This document shows positions 6,692-14,787 of a DNA stretch of 64,000 bases, piece after piece. Position 1 is the stretch's first letter. Each line of letters opens with the position of its first letter. Both the position numbers and the translations under genes were made by a program. The DNA comes from Sphingomonadaceae bacterium (GTDB taxonomy: Bacteria; Pseudomonadota; Alphaproteobacteria; Sphingomonadales; Sphingomonadaceae), in contig JAPZTW010000010.1 of NCBI GenBank assembly GCA_027533105.1, positions 1 through 64,000 on the forward strand. The letters run 5' to 3'. The notes beneath the pieces were generated by a model. That model was given only the letters and a program-made list of their open reading frames with translations. It was not told the DNA's origin and ran no database searches.

Positions 6692-8071
6692 ATGGCACAC
6701 GATCCTGCCCTTACCCCCTGGCGCACCGAATTTGGCGCAACGCTGCGGCTGGCCCTGCCGCTGGCGGCGACCAACCTGTTGCAAATGCTGATCCATGCGG
6801 TCGACGTGATCTTCATCGCCCGCCTGGGTGACCAGCCGCTGGCGGCATCAAGCCTGGGGATCGCGGTGTTCGGCCTGACCATGTGGGCCATGACCGGGCT
6901 GACCGGCGCCTGTGCGCCGCTGATTGCCGCCGAACTTGGCCGCCGCCGCCATTCGGTGCGCGAGGTGCGGCGCACGGTGCGGATGGGGCTGTGGGTTTCG
7001 GTCGGCTTCGGCCTGGTCGGGATGGGGATCGGCTTTGCGGGCGAGGCGATCCTGCTGGCCACCGGGCAGGACCGGCAGATTGCCGCATTGTCCGGTGATT
7101 TCCTGACCATCCTGTCGTGGTCGATGATCCCGATGATCATGGCCAGCGTGTTCCGCATCTTCGTCGCCGCGCTGGGCAAGCCGGCCTATGCCACGGCAAT
7201 CACCCTGCTGGCGCTGGGCACCAACATCTTTGGCAACTGGGTACTGGTCTTCGGCAACCTCGGCGCTCCGGCCCTGGGCCTGCAGGGCTCGGCCCTGTCG
7301 AGCGTGATCACCTCGCTGGCCATGCTGGCGGCCTATGTCGTGGTGATCGGGCGCGACCGGCAATTGCGGCGTTATCGCATCTTCGGGCGCTGGTGGCGGC
7401 CGGAATGGCAGCGGTTGAAGCAGATCATGGTGATCGGCACCCCGATCGCGCTGACGGTGCTGGCCGAAGCCGGGCTGTTCAGCGGCGCGGCCCTGCTGAT
7501 GGGGCGGATCGGCGAAACCCAGCTGGCGGCGCACACCCTGGCCCTGAACCTGGCCGCACTGGCCTTCCAGATCCCGTTCGGGATTGCCCAGGCGGCAACG
7601 ATCCGGGTCGGCTACCACTATGGTGCCGGTGACCGGGCGGCGGCGGGCCGCGCAGGCTGGAGCGCGATGGGTCTGTCGATGGCGATCATGGGCAGCACGG
7701 CCAGCCTTATGCTGCTGGCGCCGCACTTCATCCTCGGGCTCTATGTCGATCCGGCGGCAACCCAGAACACGGCGATGGTGGCCTTTGCGGTGCAATACCT
7801 GATGGTCGCCGCCGCGTTCCAGCTGTTCGACGGGGCCCAGGCCGTGGCCGCCGGCGCGCTGCGCGGACTTCAGGACACCCGCACGCCGATGGCGATTGCC
7901 GTGTTCGGATACTGGGTGATCGGCTTCGGCACGGCGATCTGGCTGGGCTTCTATACCCCGCTCGAAGGGATCGGCGTCTGGCTGGGGTTGGCGGTGGGCC
8001 TGGTCGTGGTGGCCGCACTGCTGACCTGGCGCTGGCACTGGCGCGAACGCCTGGGTCTGCTGCCCGGCTGA
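6692..8071 (+). CDS. MATE family efflux transporter
   Basis: A 459-residue protein with about twelve transmembrane helices in two homologous halves, starting [20 protein letters not shown]. The first helix block [20 protein letters not shown] and [17 protein letters not shown] match the MATE pattern in which LAxxxx and a D/N-rich helix line the cation site. MATE proteins export cationic drugs or metabolites in exchange for H+ or Na+. The frame is open from 6587, but the ATG at 6692 matches the usual family start and length (about 450-460). It is alone on this strand before groES. Confidence 0.9.
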   Translation: MAHDPALTPWRTEFGATLRLALPLAATNLLQMLIHAVDVIFIARLGDQPLAASSLGIAVFGLTMWAMTGLTGACAPLIAAELGRRRHSVREVRRTVRMGLWVSVGFGLVGMGIGFAGEAILLATGQDRQIAALSGDFLTILSWSMIPMIMASVFRIFVAALGKPAYATAITLLALGTNIFGNWVLVFGNLGAPALGLQGSALSSVITSLAMLAAYVVVIGRDRQLRRYRIFGRWWRPEWQRLKQIMVIGTPIALTVLAEAGLFSGAALLMGRIGETQLAAHTLALNLAALAFQIPFGIAQAATIRVGYHYGAGDRAAAGRAGWSAMGLSMAIMGSTASLMLLAPHFILGLYVDPAATQNTAMVAFAVQYLMVAAAFQLFDGAQAVAAGALRGLQDTRTPMAIAVFGYWVIGFGTAIWLGFYTPLEGIGVWLGLAVGLVVVAALLTWRWHWRERLGLLPG

Positions 8072-8100
8072 GCCGCGAATTTTTTTTCGCGCAGACTCCG

Positions 8101-8130
8101 CTTGACGCCCCATGGGCGCGCACCCATATG
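8101..8130 (+). promoter_or_regulatory. Heat-shock-type promoter of groESL
   Basis: CTTGACG (8101-8107) and CCATATG (8124-8130), separated by 16 bases, resemble the alphaproteobacterial sigma-32 elements (CTTG ... CYTATNT) and also a sigma-70 -35. The CIRCE operator follows directly. Confidence 0.6.
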
Positions 8131-8137
8131 CGCCCCG

Positions 8138-8164
8138 CTGGCACTCTCCAGGGGGGAGTGCCAA
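8138..8164 (+). promoter_or_regulatory. CIRCE element (HrcA operator)
   Basis: CTGGCACTC (8138-8146), nine bases, then GAGTGCCAA (8156-8164). This matches the CIRCE inverted repeat TTAGCACTC-N9-GAGTGCTAA bound by the HrcA repressor. It lies 35 bases upstream of groES, just behind the promoter. Confidence 0.95.
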
Positions 8165-8199
8165 TCGACATCGTATCAACGCAAAAGGGAGTAAACCCC

Positions 8200-8487
8200 A
8201 TGGCATTCCGTCCGCTGCACGATCGCGTGCTCGTGCGCCGCGTAGAGGCTGAAGAAAAGACCGCTGGCGGCATCATCATCCCTGACAGCGCCAAGGAAAA
8301 GCCGGCCGAGGGCGAAGTTGTCGCCGTTGGCGCCGGGACCAAGGCCGAAGACGGCAAGGTCACCCCGCTCGACGTCAAGGCGGGCGACCGCGTGCTGTTC
8401 GGCAAGTGGTCGGGCACCGAGGTCAAGCTCGATGGCGAAGACCTGCTGATCATGAAGGAATCGGACATCCTCGGCATCATCGGCTGA
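8200..8487 (+). CDS. groES: Co-chaperonin GroES
   Basis: A 95-residue 10-kDa chaperonin that caps Gro[22 protein letters not shown], then the mobile loop [15 protein letters not shown] (about residues 24-38) that contacts GroEL, and the roof and C-terminal region [16 protein letters not shown]. The ATG at 8200 has AAAAGGGAG at 8184-8192; a longer open frame upstream crosses CIRCE and is not coding. It is the first gene of groESL, controlled by CIRCE/HrcA and probably by sigma-32. Confidence 0.98.
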   Translation: MAFRPLHDRVLVRRVEAEEKTAGGIIIPDSAKEKPAEGEVVAVGAGTKAEDGKVTPLDVKAGDRVLFGKWSGTEVKLDGEDLLIMKESDILGIIG

Positions 8488-8538
8488 GGCAGGTTTTTCC
8501 GCTCTGGACAGTGGTCCAAGCGGTCCAAGTTTAGATAA

Positions 8539-10200
<1,662 letters not shown>

Positions 10201-10227
10201 GTCGAGCCACCTGCCAAGGTACAAGGG

Positions 10228-10261
10228 GGGCCGGAGGGAGCAATCCTTCCGGCCCTTCTGC
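10228..10261 (+). terminator. Terminator-like hairpin after groEL
   Basis: GGGCCGGAGGGA (10228-10239), GCAA loop, TCCTTCCGGCCC (10244-10255), with one G-U pair, followed by a short TTCTGCTT. A stable GNRA-type loop and strong stem, but a weak T-tract. Confidence 0.65.
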
Positions 10262-10275
10262 TTATGGCGCGAGAG

Positions 10276-10488
10276 CTATTCGTCCTGCGGCAAGGCGAAC
10301 AGGGCCTCGACGGCACAATCGAGGGCCGCCGCCAGTTTCAGGGCCAGCAGCGTCGACGGCACGAATACCCCGTTCTCAACCGTGTTGATGGTCTTGCGCG
10401 ATACGCCGACCCGGTCGGCCAGTTCGCCCTGGGTCAGCCCGGCGTCGCTGCGCCGTTCGCGCAGCATGACCAGCAGACGTTCGCTCAT
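10276..10488 (-). CDS. XRE-family HTH regulator (70 aa)
   Basis: A 70-residue protein consisting of a Cro/C1-type helix-turn-helix: LTQGELADRVGVSRKTINTV (residues 18-37) followed by ENGVFVPSTLLALKLAAALD. Such minimal XRE proteins usually repress their own operon. The ATG at 10488 overlaps the stop of the preceding membrane-protein gene by 4 bases (ATGA), so the two are cotranslated. The twin 18-bp palindromes at 10934-10969, upstream of the operon, are the likely operators. The organisation mirrors the DUF2975/HTH module at 1-2 kb: membrane protein followed by tiny HTH protein behind a dyad promoter. Confidence 0.88.
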   Translation of the reverse strand: MSERLLVMLRERRSDAGLTQGELADRVGVSRKTINTVENGVFVPSTLLALKLAAALDCAVEALFALPQDE

Positions 10489-10916
10489 TGGTCCCTGAGC
10501 TCGCTGATGGCGAAAGTCAGACCCGCGCTGGCGATCCCCAGGCCCAGGGCGGCAACCGGCCACCAGACCGGCAAGAGCACGAGCCCAAGTGCCTCAGCCG
10601 CCTGGACCGCCAGTCCGATGGACAGAACAACCATGGCCACCCTGGTGGCACGTTGCTGATGGGCCTGAACCAGTTCATCGGTAACGATTGCGCGCTCACG
10701 GGCGCTGAACTGCAAGCCCCCGGGCCGACCGAATACCCAGCCCAGCGGCACTGCCAGCCAGATCGCCCAGAGCAGGATCCGGGCCGGATGCAGCGGGCCA
10801 TCGACCAGGGCCATGATGGTGACCCCGGTGAAGGCCAGAGAGGCAAGCGAGAACAGCAGGCAGACCAGACCGCGCTTGGCGGCAAAGGCCTCGGCCCGGG
10901 AAGGCGTATCAGTCAT
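10485..10916 (-). CDS. Small membrane protein paired with an XRE regulator
   Basis: A 143-residue protein with four predicted membrane helices (about residues 17-37, 44-62, 92-112 and 116-138). MTDTPSRAEAFAAKRGLVCL begins a short cytosolic tail. The central loop QFSARERAIVTDELVQAHQQ between helices 2 and 3 is polar and probably cytoplasmic. I do not recognise a named family, though similar proteins occur next to XRE regulators. The ATG at 10916 lies 17 bases from the twin palindromes; an upstream in-frame ATG (10943) falls inside the operators and is less likely. Function unknown; it may transmit a membrane signal to the regulator. Confidence 0.7.
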   Translation of the reverse strand: MTDTPSRAEAFAAKRGLVCLLFSLASLAFTGVTIMALVDGPLHPARILLWAIWLAVPLGWVFGRPGGLQFSARERAIVTDELVQAHQQRATRVAMVVLSIGLAVQAAEALGLVLLPVWWPVAALGLGIASAGLTFAISELRDQ

Positions 10917-10933
10917 GTCAGCGACTCCGCATG

Positions 10934-10979
10934 TGTAACCCATGGGTTACATGTAACCTGAAGGTTACAGCGTTGGCAA
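10934..10979 (-). promoter_or_regulatory. Twin abutting 18-bp palindromic operators and promoter
   Basis: TGTAACCCATGGGTTACA (10934-10951) is a perfect 18-bp palindrome. It is followed without a gap by TGTAACCTGAAGGTTACA (10952-10969), a perfect 8+2+8 dyad. Read leftward, TTGCCA (10979-10974) and TTACAT (10956-10951), spaced by 17 bases, make a plausible promoter whose spacer and -10 are covered by the dyads. The XRE protein at 10276-10488 is the likely ligand. Confidence 0.75.
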
Positions 10980-11001
10980 GCGCAAAATCACACAGGGGAG
11001 G

Positions 11002-11877
11002 TCAACCCGCTCGGCTGGCCGGCCCATGCTCGAGCTCATGCAGGATCGTATCGCGCAGCCGGGCTGCCGGCGGGCTGAGCACCGGGGTTTCGATCAGGGC
11101 AACCTCAAGGTCGGCCAGGGTCGGGAGGCCATGATCGTCCAGCACGGCAAGATCCGCTGGCACCATGTCGCGCGGCAGCACGGCGATGCCCAGGCCCGCG
11201 CGCAGCGCTGCGTGGTTGCCCGCCAGCGAGGCACAGCTGTAGGCGACGCGCCAGGTCTGGCCGGCCGCATCGAGCGCCTGAACCGCGCGCTGGCGCAGCA
11301 CGCAGGGGCGCGGCGAGCAGACCAGTGGCAGCGGCATGCCAACGGGCGGCAGGGCAAAGGGCGAGGCGGCGGCCCAGACCAGCGGCTCGCGCCACACCCG
11401 CCGCCCGGTAGCCGGGCCGGTCGGCTCGCGCTTGATCAGGACCAGGTCCAGCTCGCCCGCACCGAACCGGTCGAGCAGTGGCAGGGTCAGCTCGCAGGTC
11501 ACTTCCAGCGACACACCGGGATGAGCGCGGGAGAAGCCGGCCAGCAGGCGCGGCAGCCGGGCCGTGGCAAAGTCTTCGGGCACGCCCAGCCGCACGAGGC
11601 CGTTCAACTGCGGCTCGCGCGCGCGGGCCACCAGCTCGTCATTCAGCGCCAGCAGCCGCCGGGCCTGATCCAGCACCAGTTCACCCTCGACAGTCAGGGC
11701 CACCGCCCGCGGGGTACGATCGAGCAGCCGCACGCCAAGCTGCGCCTCCAGCCGCTTGAGCTGCAGCGAGATCGCCGACTGGCTGCGGAGCAGACGCTGT
11801 CCGGCGGCGGTGAAGCTGGCGGTTTCGGCCACGGCGACAAAGGCGCGCAGGCAATCGGGGTCGAGGTTTGGCTGCAT
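11002..11877 (-). CDS. LysR-type transcriptional regulator
   Basis: A 291-residue LTTR. The N-terminal winged HTH (residues 8-66) reads LRAFVAVAETASFTAAGQRL, LRSQSAISLQLKRLEAQLGV, RLLDRTPRAVALTVEGELVL, a textbook LysR pattern, and an effector-binding domain follows (about residues 90-285). The gene is divergent from the isocitrate dehydrogenase gene, with a 97-base AT-rich gap between them, the classical arrangement for a LysR protein and its target. The gap contains TATAAT (11888-11893) and the dyad CAATT-N5-AATTG (11912-11926). The effector is unknown; a TCA-cycle intermediate is a guess. Confidence 0.92.
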   Translation of the reverse strand: MQPNLDPDCLRAFVAVAETASFTAAGQRLLRSQSAISLQLKRLEAQLGVRLLDRTPRAVALTVEGELVLDQARRLLALNDELVARAREPQLNGLVRLGVPEDFATARLPRLLAGFSRAHPGVSLEVTCELTLPLLDRFGAGELDLVLIKREPTGPATGRRVWREPLVWAAASPFALPPVGMPLPLVCSPRPCVLRQRAVQALDAAGQTWRVAYSCASLAGNHAALRAGLGIAVLPRDMVPADLAVLDDHGLPTLADLEVALIETPVLSPPAARLRDTILHELEHGPASRAG

Positions 11878-11911
11878 GATTACGTTTTATAATAGATAAG
11901 CTGCATTTAAT

Positions 11912-11926
11912 CAATTTGCGGAATTG
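11912..11926. promoter_or_regulatory. Dyad between lysR-type gene and icd
   Basis: CAATTTGCGGAATTG is a perfect 5+5+5 inverted repeat in the 97-base divergent gap. It could be a LysR-type site; the T-N11-A core typical of LTTRs is not unambiguous, so the assignment is weak. Confidence 0.35.
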
Positions 11927-11974
11927 CCTGTTCGCCCCCACTTGCGCCCCAGGCAAACCCCAGGAGCAAGACCC

Positions 11975-13483
11975 ATGGCCACCATCGCCCCCATCCCGCA
12001 GACCGGCACCGTCAATCCGGCCGAGCCGTCCGTTGCCACGATTGCTGTTGCCCATGGCGACGGGATTGGCCCCGAGATCATGGACGCCACCCTGCGCGTG
12101 CTCGATGCGGCCGGTGCGCGGCTGCGCTGCCTGCCGCTCGAACTGGGCGAGGCGGTCTATCTGGCTGGCAACAGCGCGGGGATCACCGGCGAAGGCTGGG
12201 ATACGATCGCCCGGGCCGACGCAATCCTGAAGGCCCCGATCACCACTCCGCTGGGCAGCGGCTACAAGAGCCTCAACGTCACCCTGCGCAAGACGCTGGG
12301 CCTGTTCGCCAATGTCCGCCCCAGCCGCGCCTATGCCCCCTTCGTGCCGACGCTGCATCCGACGCTGGACGTGGTGATCGTCCGTGAGAACGAGGAAGAC
12401 CTCTATGCCGGGATCGAGCATCGCCAGACCGACGAGGTCTATCAGTGCCTCAAGCTGGTCAGCCGCCCGGGTTGCGAGCGGATCGTGCGCCACGCTTTCG
12501 AGTTCGCGCGGGCCAATGGTCGCCGCAAGGTCACCTGCCTGACCAAGAGCAATATCATGAAGCTGACCGACGGCCTGTTCCAGCGGGTCTTCGCCGAGAT
12601 CGGCCGCGACTATCCCGAGATCGAGCAGGATCACATGATCATCGATATCGGGGCGGCGCGCCTGGCGGCCCGGCCGCAGGACTTTGACGTGGTGGTCACA
12701 TCGAACCTCTACGGCGATATCGTCTCCGATATCGTGGCCGAGGTCGCGGGCTCGGTTGGCCTCGGCGCATCGGCCAATATCGGGCTGAACAACGCCATGT
12801 TCGAGGCGATCCATGGTTCGGCGCCCGACATTGCCGGCCGCGGCATCGCCAACCCTTCGGGGCTGCTGCTGGCCGCGGTGATGATGCTCGTCCACCTGGG
12901 CCAGAACACCGTGGCCGAGCGGATCCACAACGCCTGGCTGCGCGCGCTCGAGGATGGCATCCACCCGGCCGATATCCATCGCCCCGGCCAGTCGCTGGAA
13001 CTGGCAGGCACGGAACGGTTTGCCGATGCGGTGATCGAGCGGCTGGGCCAGCAGCCCGTGCAGCTTGAACCGGTAAGCTATGGACCGGCGAAGCCCGCCC
13101 TGCCGGCCGCTCAGGCCACGCCGCTTGCCCCGCCCACCAGCGTGACGGCAACCAAGACCCTCAACGGGATCGATGTCTTCATCTGCGCGCGGACCAGCCC
13201 GAACGAGCTGGCCGCAAAGCTGCAGGCCGCAGTGGGCGCGCTGGTGCCGCTGGCGATGATCACCAACCGTGGGGTCAAGGTCTGGCCCGCTGGCCATGCC
13301 GAAACGCTGTGCACCGATCACTGGCGCTGCCGGTTCCAGCCCTCGGCCGGCAAGGCCTTCAACCCGGCAATGGCGGTCGAACTGCTACGCCGTCTGGCCG
13401 CGGCCGGGATCGAATTCGTCAAGACCGAACAGCTTTACCGGTTCGATGGTGTTCCGGGCTATTCGCTCGGGCAAGGCCAGTAA
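11975..13483 (+). CDS. icd: Isocitrate dehydrogenase, Thermus/Rickettsia-type with C-terminal extension
   Basis: A 502-residue isocitrate/isopropylmalate dehydrogenase-family enzyme that oxidatively decarboxylates isocitrate to 2-oxoglutarate. HGDGIGPEI (residues 27-35) opens the Rossmann-like core. KSLNVTLRK holds Ser99, Asn101 and Arg105 for substrate binding; RENEEDLYAG (137-146), the catalytic KSNIMK, the metal-binding DIVSDIVAEVAG and the cofactor loop HGSAPDIAG are intact. The core ends near residue 350. A 140-residue extra domain follows a Pro/Ala-rich linker, as in the Thermus thermophilus enzyme. The ATG at 11975 has AGGAG at 11962-11966. It is divergent from a LysR gene that may control it. 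Cofactor specificity (NADP versus NAD) was not decided. Confidence 0.9.
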   Translation: MATIAPIPQTGTVNPAEPSVATIAVAHGDGIGPEIMDATLRVLDAAGARLRCLPLELGEAVYLAGNSAGITGEGWDTIARADAILKAPITTPLGSGYKSLNVTLRKTLGLFANVRPSRAYAPFVPTLHPTLDVVIVRENEEDLYAGIEHRQTDEVYQCLKLVSRPGCERIVRHAFEFARANGRRKVTCLTKSNIMKLTDGLFQRVFAEIGRDYPEIEQDHMIIDIGAARLAARPQDFDVVVTSNLYGDIVSDIVAEVAGSVGLGASANIGLNNAMFEAIHGSAPDIAGRGIANPSGLLLAAVMMLVHLGQNTVAERIHNAWLRALEDGIHPADIHRPGQSLELAGTERFADAVIERLGQQPVQLEPVSYGPAKPALPAAQATPLAPPTSVTATKTLNGIDVFICARTSPNELAAKLQAAVGALVPLAMITNRGVKVWPAGHAETLCTDHWRCRFQPSAGKAFNPAMAVELLRRLAAAGIEFVKTEQLYRFDGVPGYSLGQGQ

Positions 13484-13617
13484 ACGGCCCCGCGGACCGG
13501 GCCGCAGGCGGAAAATTACGCAGTTTCCCGCAACCATGGGGCAACTCGTCGCGCGATGGATGGACGGCTCGGCTGCATTAGCCATTCTATAACCATGTTT
13601 GGGCTATCGCTGATCCG

Positions 13618-14667
13618 GTGAAGAAACCGCGTTTCTCTCGCCTGCTGGCCACCATGGCCATGGCCTCCGCACTGGCCCTGCCAGCCGGGGCAGCCCACGC
13701 CGACAGTTTCGAGAGCGAGTTCGACAAGCTGTTCGGCACCGAGAAGCGCGCCCCGCGCCCGGCTCCGGCCCCGGTCCGCCCGTTTGTTGCCCCCGCCAGT
13801 CCCGGCTTCAGCGGCTTCAGTGGCAGTCTGGAAGAGGCTGTGGCGACCCTGGCCAACGGCGCACAGGGACGGATCGGTGTGGCGGCGATGGACCTGTCCA
13901 CTGGTCGCAGCGTTTCGATGCTGGGCGACCAGCCGTTCCCGATGGCCAGCACCAGCAAGATCGCGATCGTGGCGACCTATCTGGACCTGGTCGATCAGGG
14001 CAAGTTCAAGCTGGATGACCGCTTCCCGCTGATGATCCCGCAACGTTCGGCCCGGTTCTCGAGTACGGCGGCCCCGGTCAAGCCCGGCGCCATGCTGACC
14101 GCGCAAGGGCTGATCGAGCTGGCGATCACCCGCAGCGACAATCCGGCCACCGATGCCCTGCTGGCGGCGGTGGGCGGCCCGGCCGCGGTCAACCGCTGGA
14201 TCCAGCGTGCGGGCCTGTCGGGCATGCGGCTCGATCGCGATATCGCGACGCTGGTGCGTGACGATGGCGAATTCAACCCGGCCACCACGGTCGACCTGCG
14301 CGACAGCGCGACCCCGCTGGCCATGGTCCAGTTGCTGTCCGGGCTATACCAGGGCCGCTGGCTGAGCCGGTCGAGCCGGGCAGTGCTCATCGGCGCGATG
14401 GAACGCTGCGTCACCGGCAAGCGCCGCCTGCCCGCCATGCTGCCGGAAAACACCCGCGTGGCGCACAAGACCGGCACGCTCAACAACACGTCGAGCGATG
14501 TGGGCATCATCCACACGCCAGACGGGCGCGCGATTGCCATTGCCGTCTACGTGACCGGCCAGGGCAGCCGCGCCAACCGCGACCTGCGGATCGCCTCGAT
14601 CAGCCGCGCGGTCTATGACGGTTACCTGACCGAAAGCTCCAGCCTGCGCCGCACCGCGTCGCGCTGA
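13618..14667 (+). CDS. Class A beta-lactamase-like serine hydrolase (secreted)
   Basis: A 349-residue exported protein starting at a GTG. A signal peptide (MKKPRFSRLLATMAMASALA, cleavage near AHA-DS at residue 29) is followed by a Pro-rich linker (45-66) and a penicillin-recognising domain. The catalytic STSK (111-114), SDN (173-175) and KTG (284-286) motifs of class A enzymes are all present. The omega-loop region between RLDR (204-207) and RDSATP (228-233) is about seven residues longer than in TEM-type enzymes and lacks a clear ExxLN; only E218 in DGEFNP is available. It may therefore be a slow beta-lactamase or a D,D-peptidase-like hydrolase. No ampR-like gene is adjacent. Confidence 0.8.
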   Translation: MKKPRFSRLLATMAMASALALPAGAAHADSFESEFDKLFGTEKRAPRPAPAPVRPFVAPASPGFSGFSGSLEEAVATLANGAQGRIGVAAMDLSTGRSVSMLGDQPFPMASTSKIAIVATYLDLVDQGKFKLDDRFPLMIPQRSARFSSTAAPVKPGAMLTAQGLIELAITRSDNPATDALLAAVGGPAAVNRWIQRAGLSGMRLDRDIATLVRDDGEFNPATTVDLRDSATPLAMVQLLSGLYQGRWLSRSSRAVLIGAMERCVTGKRRLPAMLPENTRVAHKTGTLNNTSSDVGIIHTPDGRAIAIAVYVTGQGSRANRDLRIASISRAVYDGYLTESSSLRRTASR

Positions 14668-14730
14668 ACTTCCCGCCATCGCTGCTGATCTGGTGTGGCC
14701 GGCTGCGTTTGGTCACACAGCGCGCGCCAA

Positions 14731-14762
14731 TGAAAAGGCGCGCAAGGTTGCCCCTGCGCGCC
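14731..14762 (-). terminator. Terminator of the TonB receptor gene
   Basis: Read leftward: GGCGCGCA (14762-14755), loop GGGGCAACCT, TGCGCGCC (14744-14737), then TTTTCATT. Its loop is nearly identical to that of the terminator at 20412-20446. Confidence 0.8.
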
Positions 14763-14787
14763 TCCCCCCTCTCCCCAGAAGGGTATC

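Noticed and set aside
8074..8091. CGCGAA-T6-TTCGCG hairpin after the MATE gene as a terminator
   Set aside because: The T-run lies in the loop rather than after the stem, so it does not fit an intrinsic terminator.
13485..13504. CGGCCC/GGGCCG hairpin after icd as a terminator
   Set aside because: The stem is only 6 bp and no T-tract follows.
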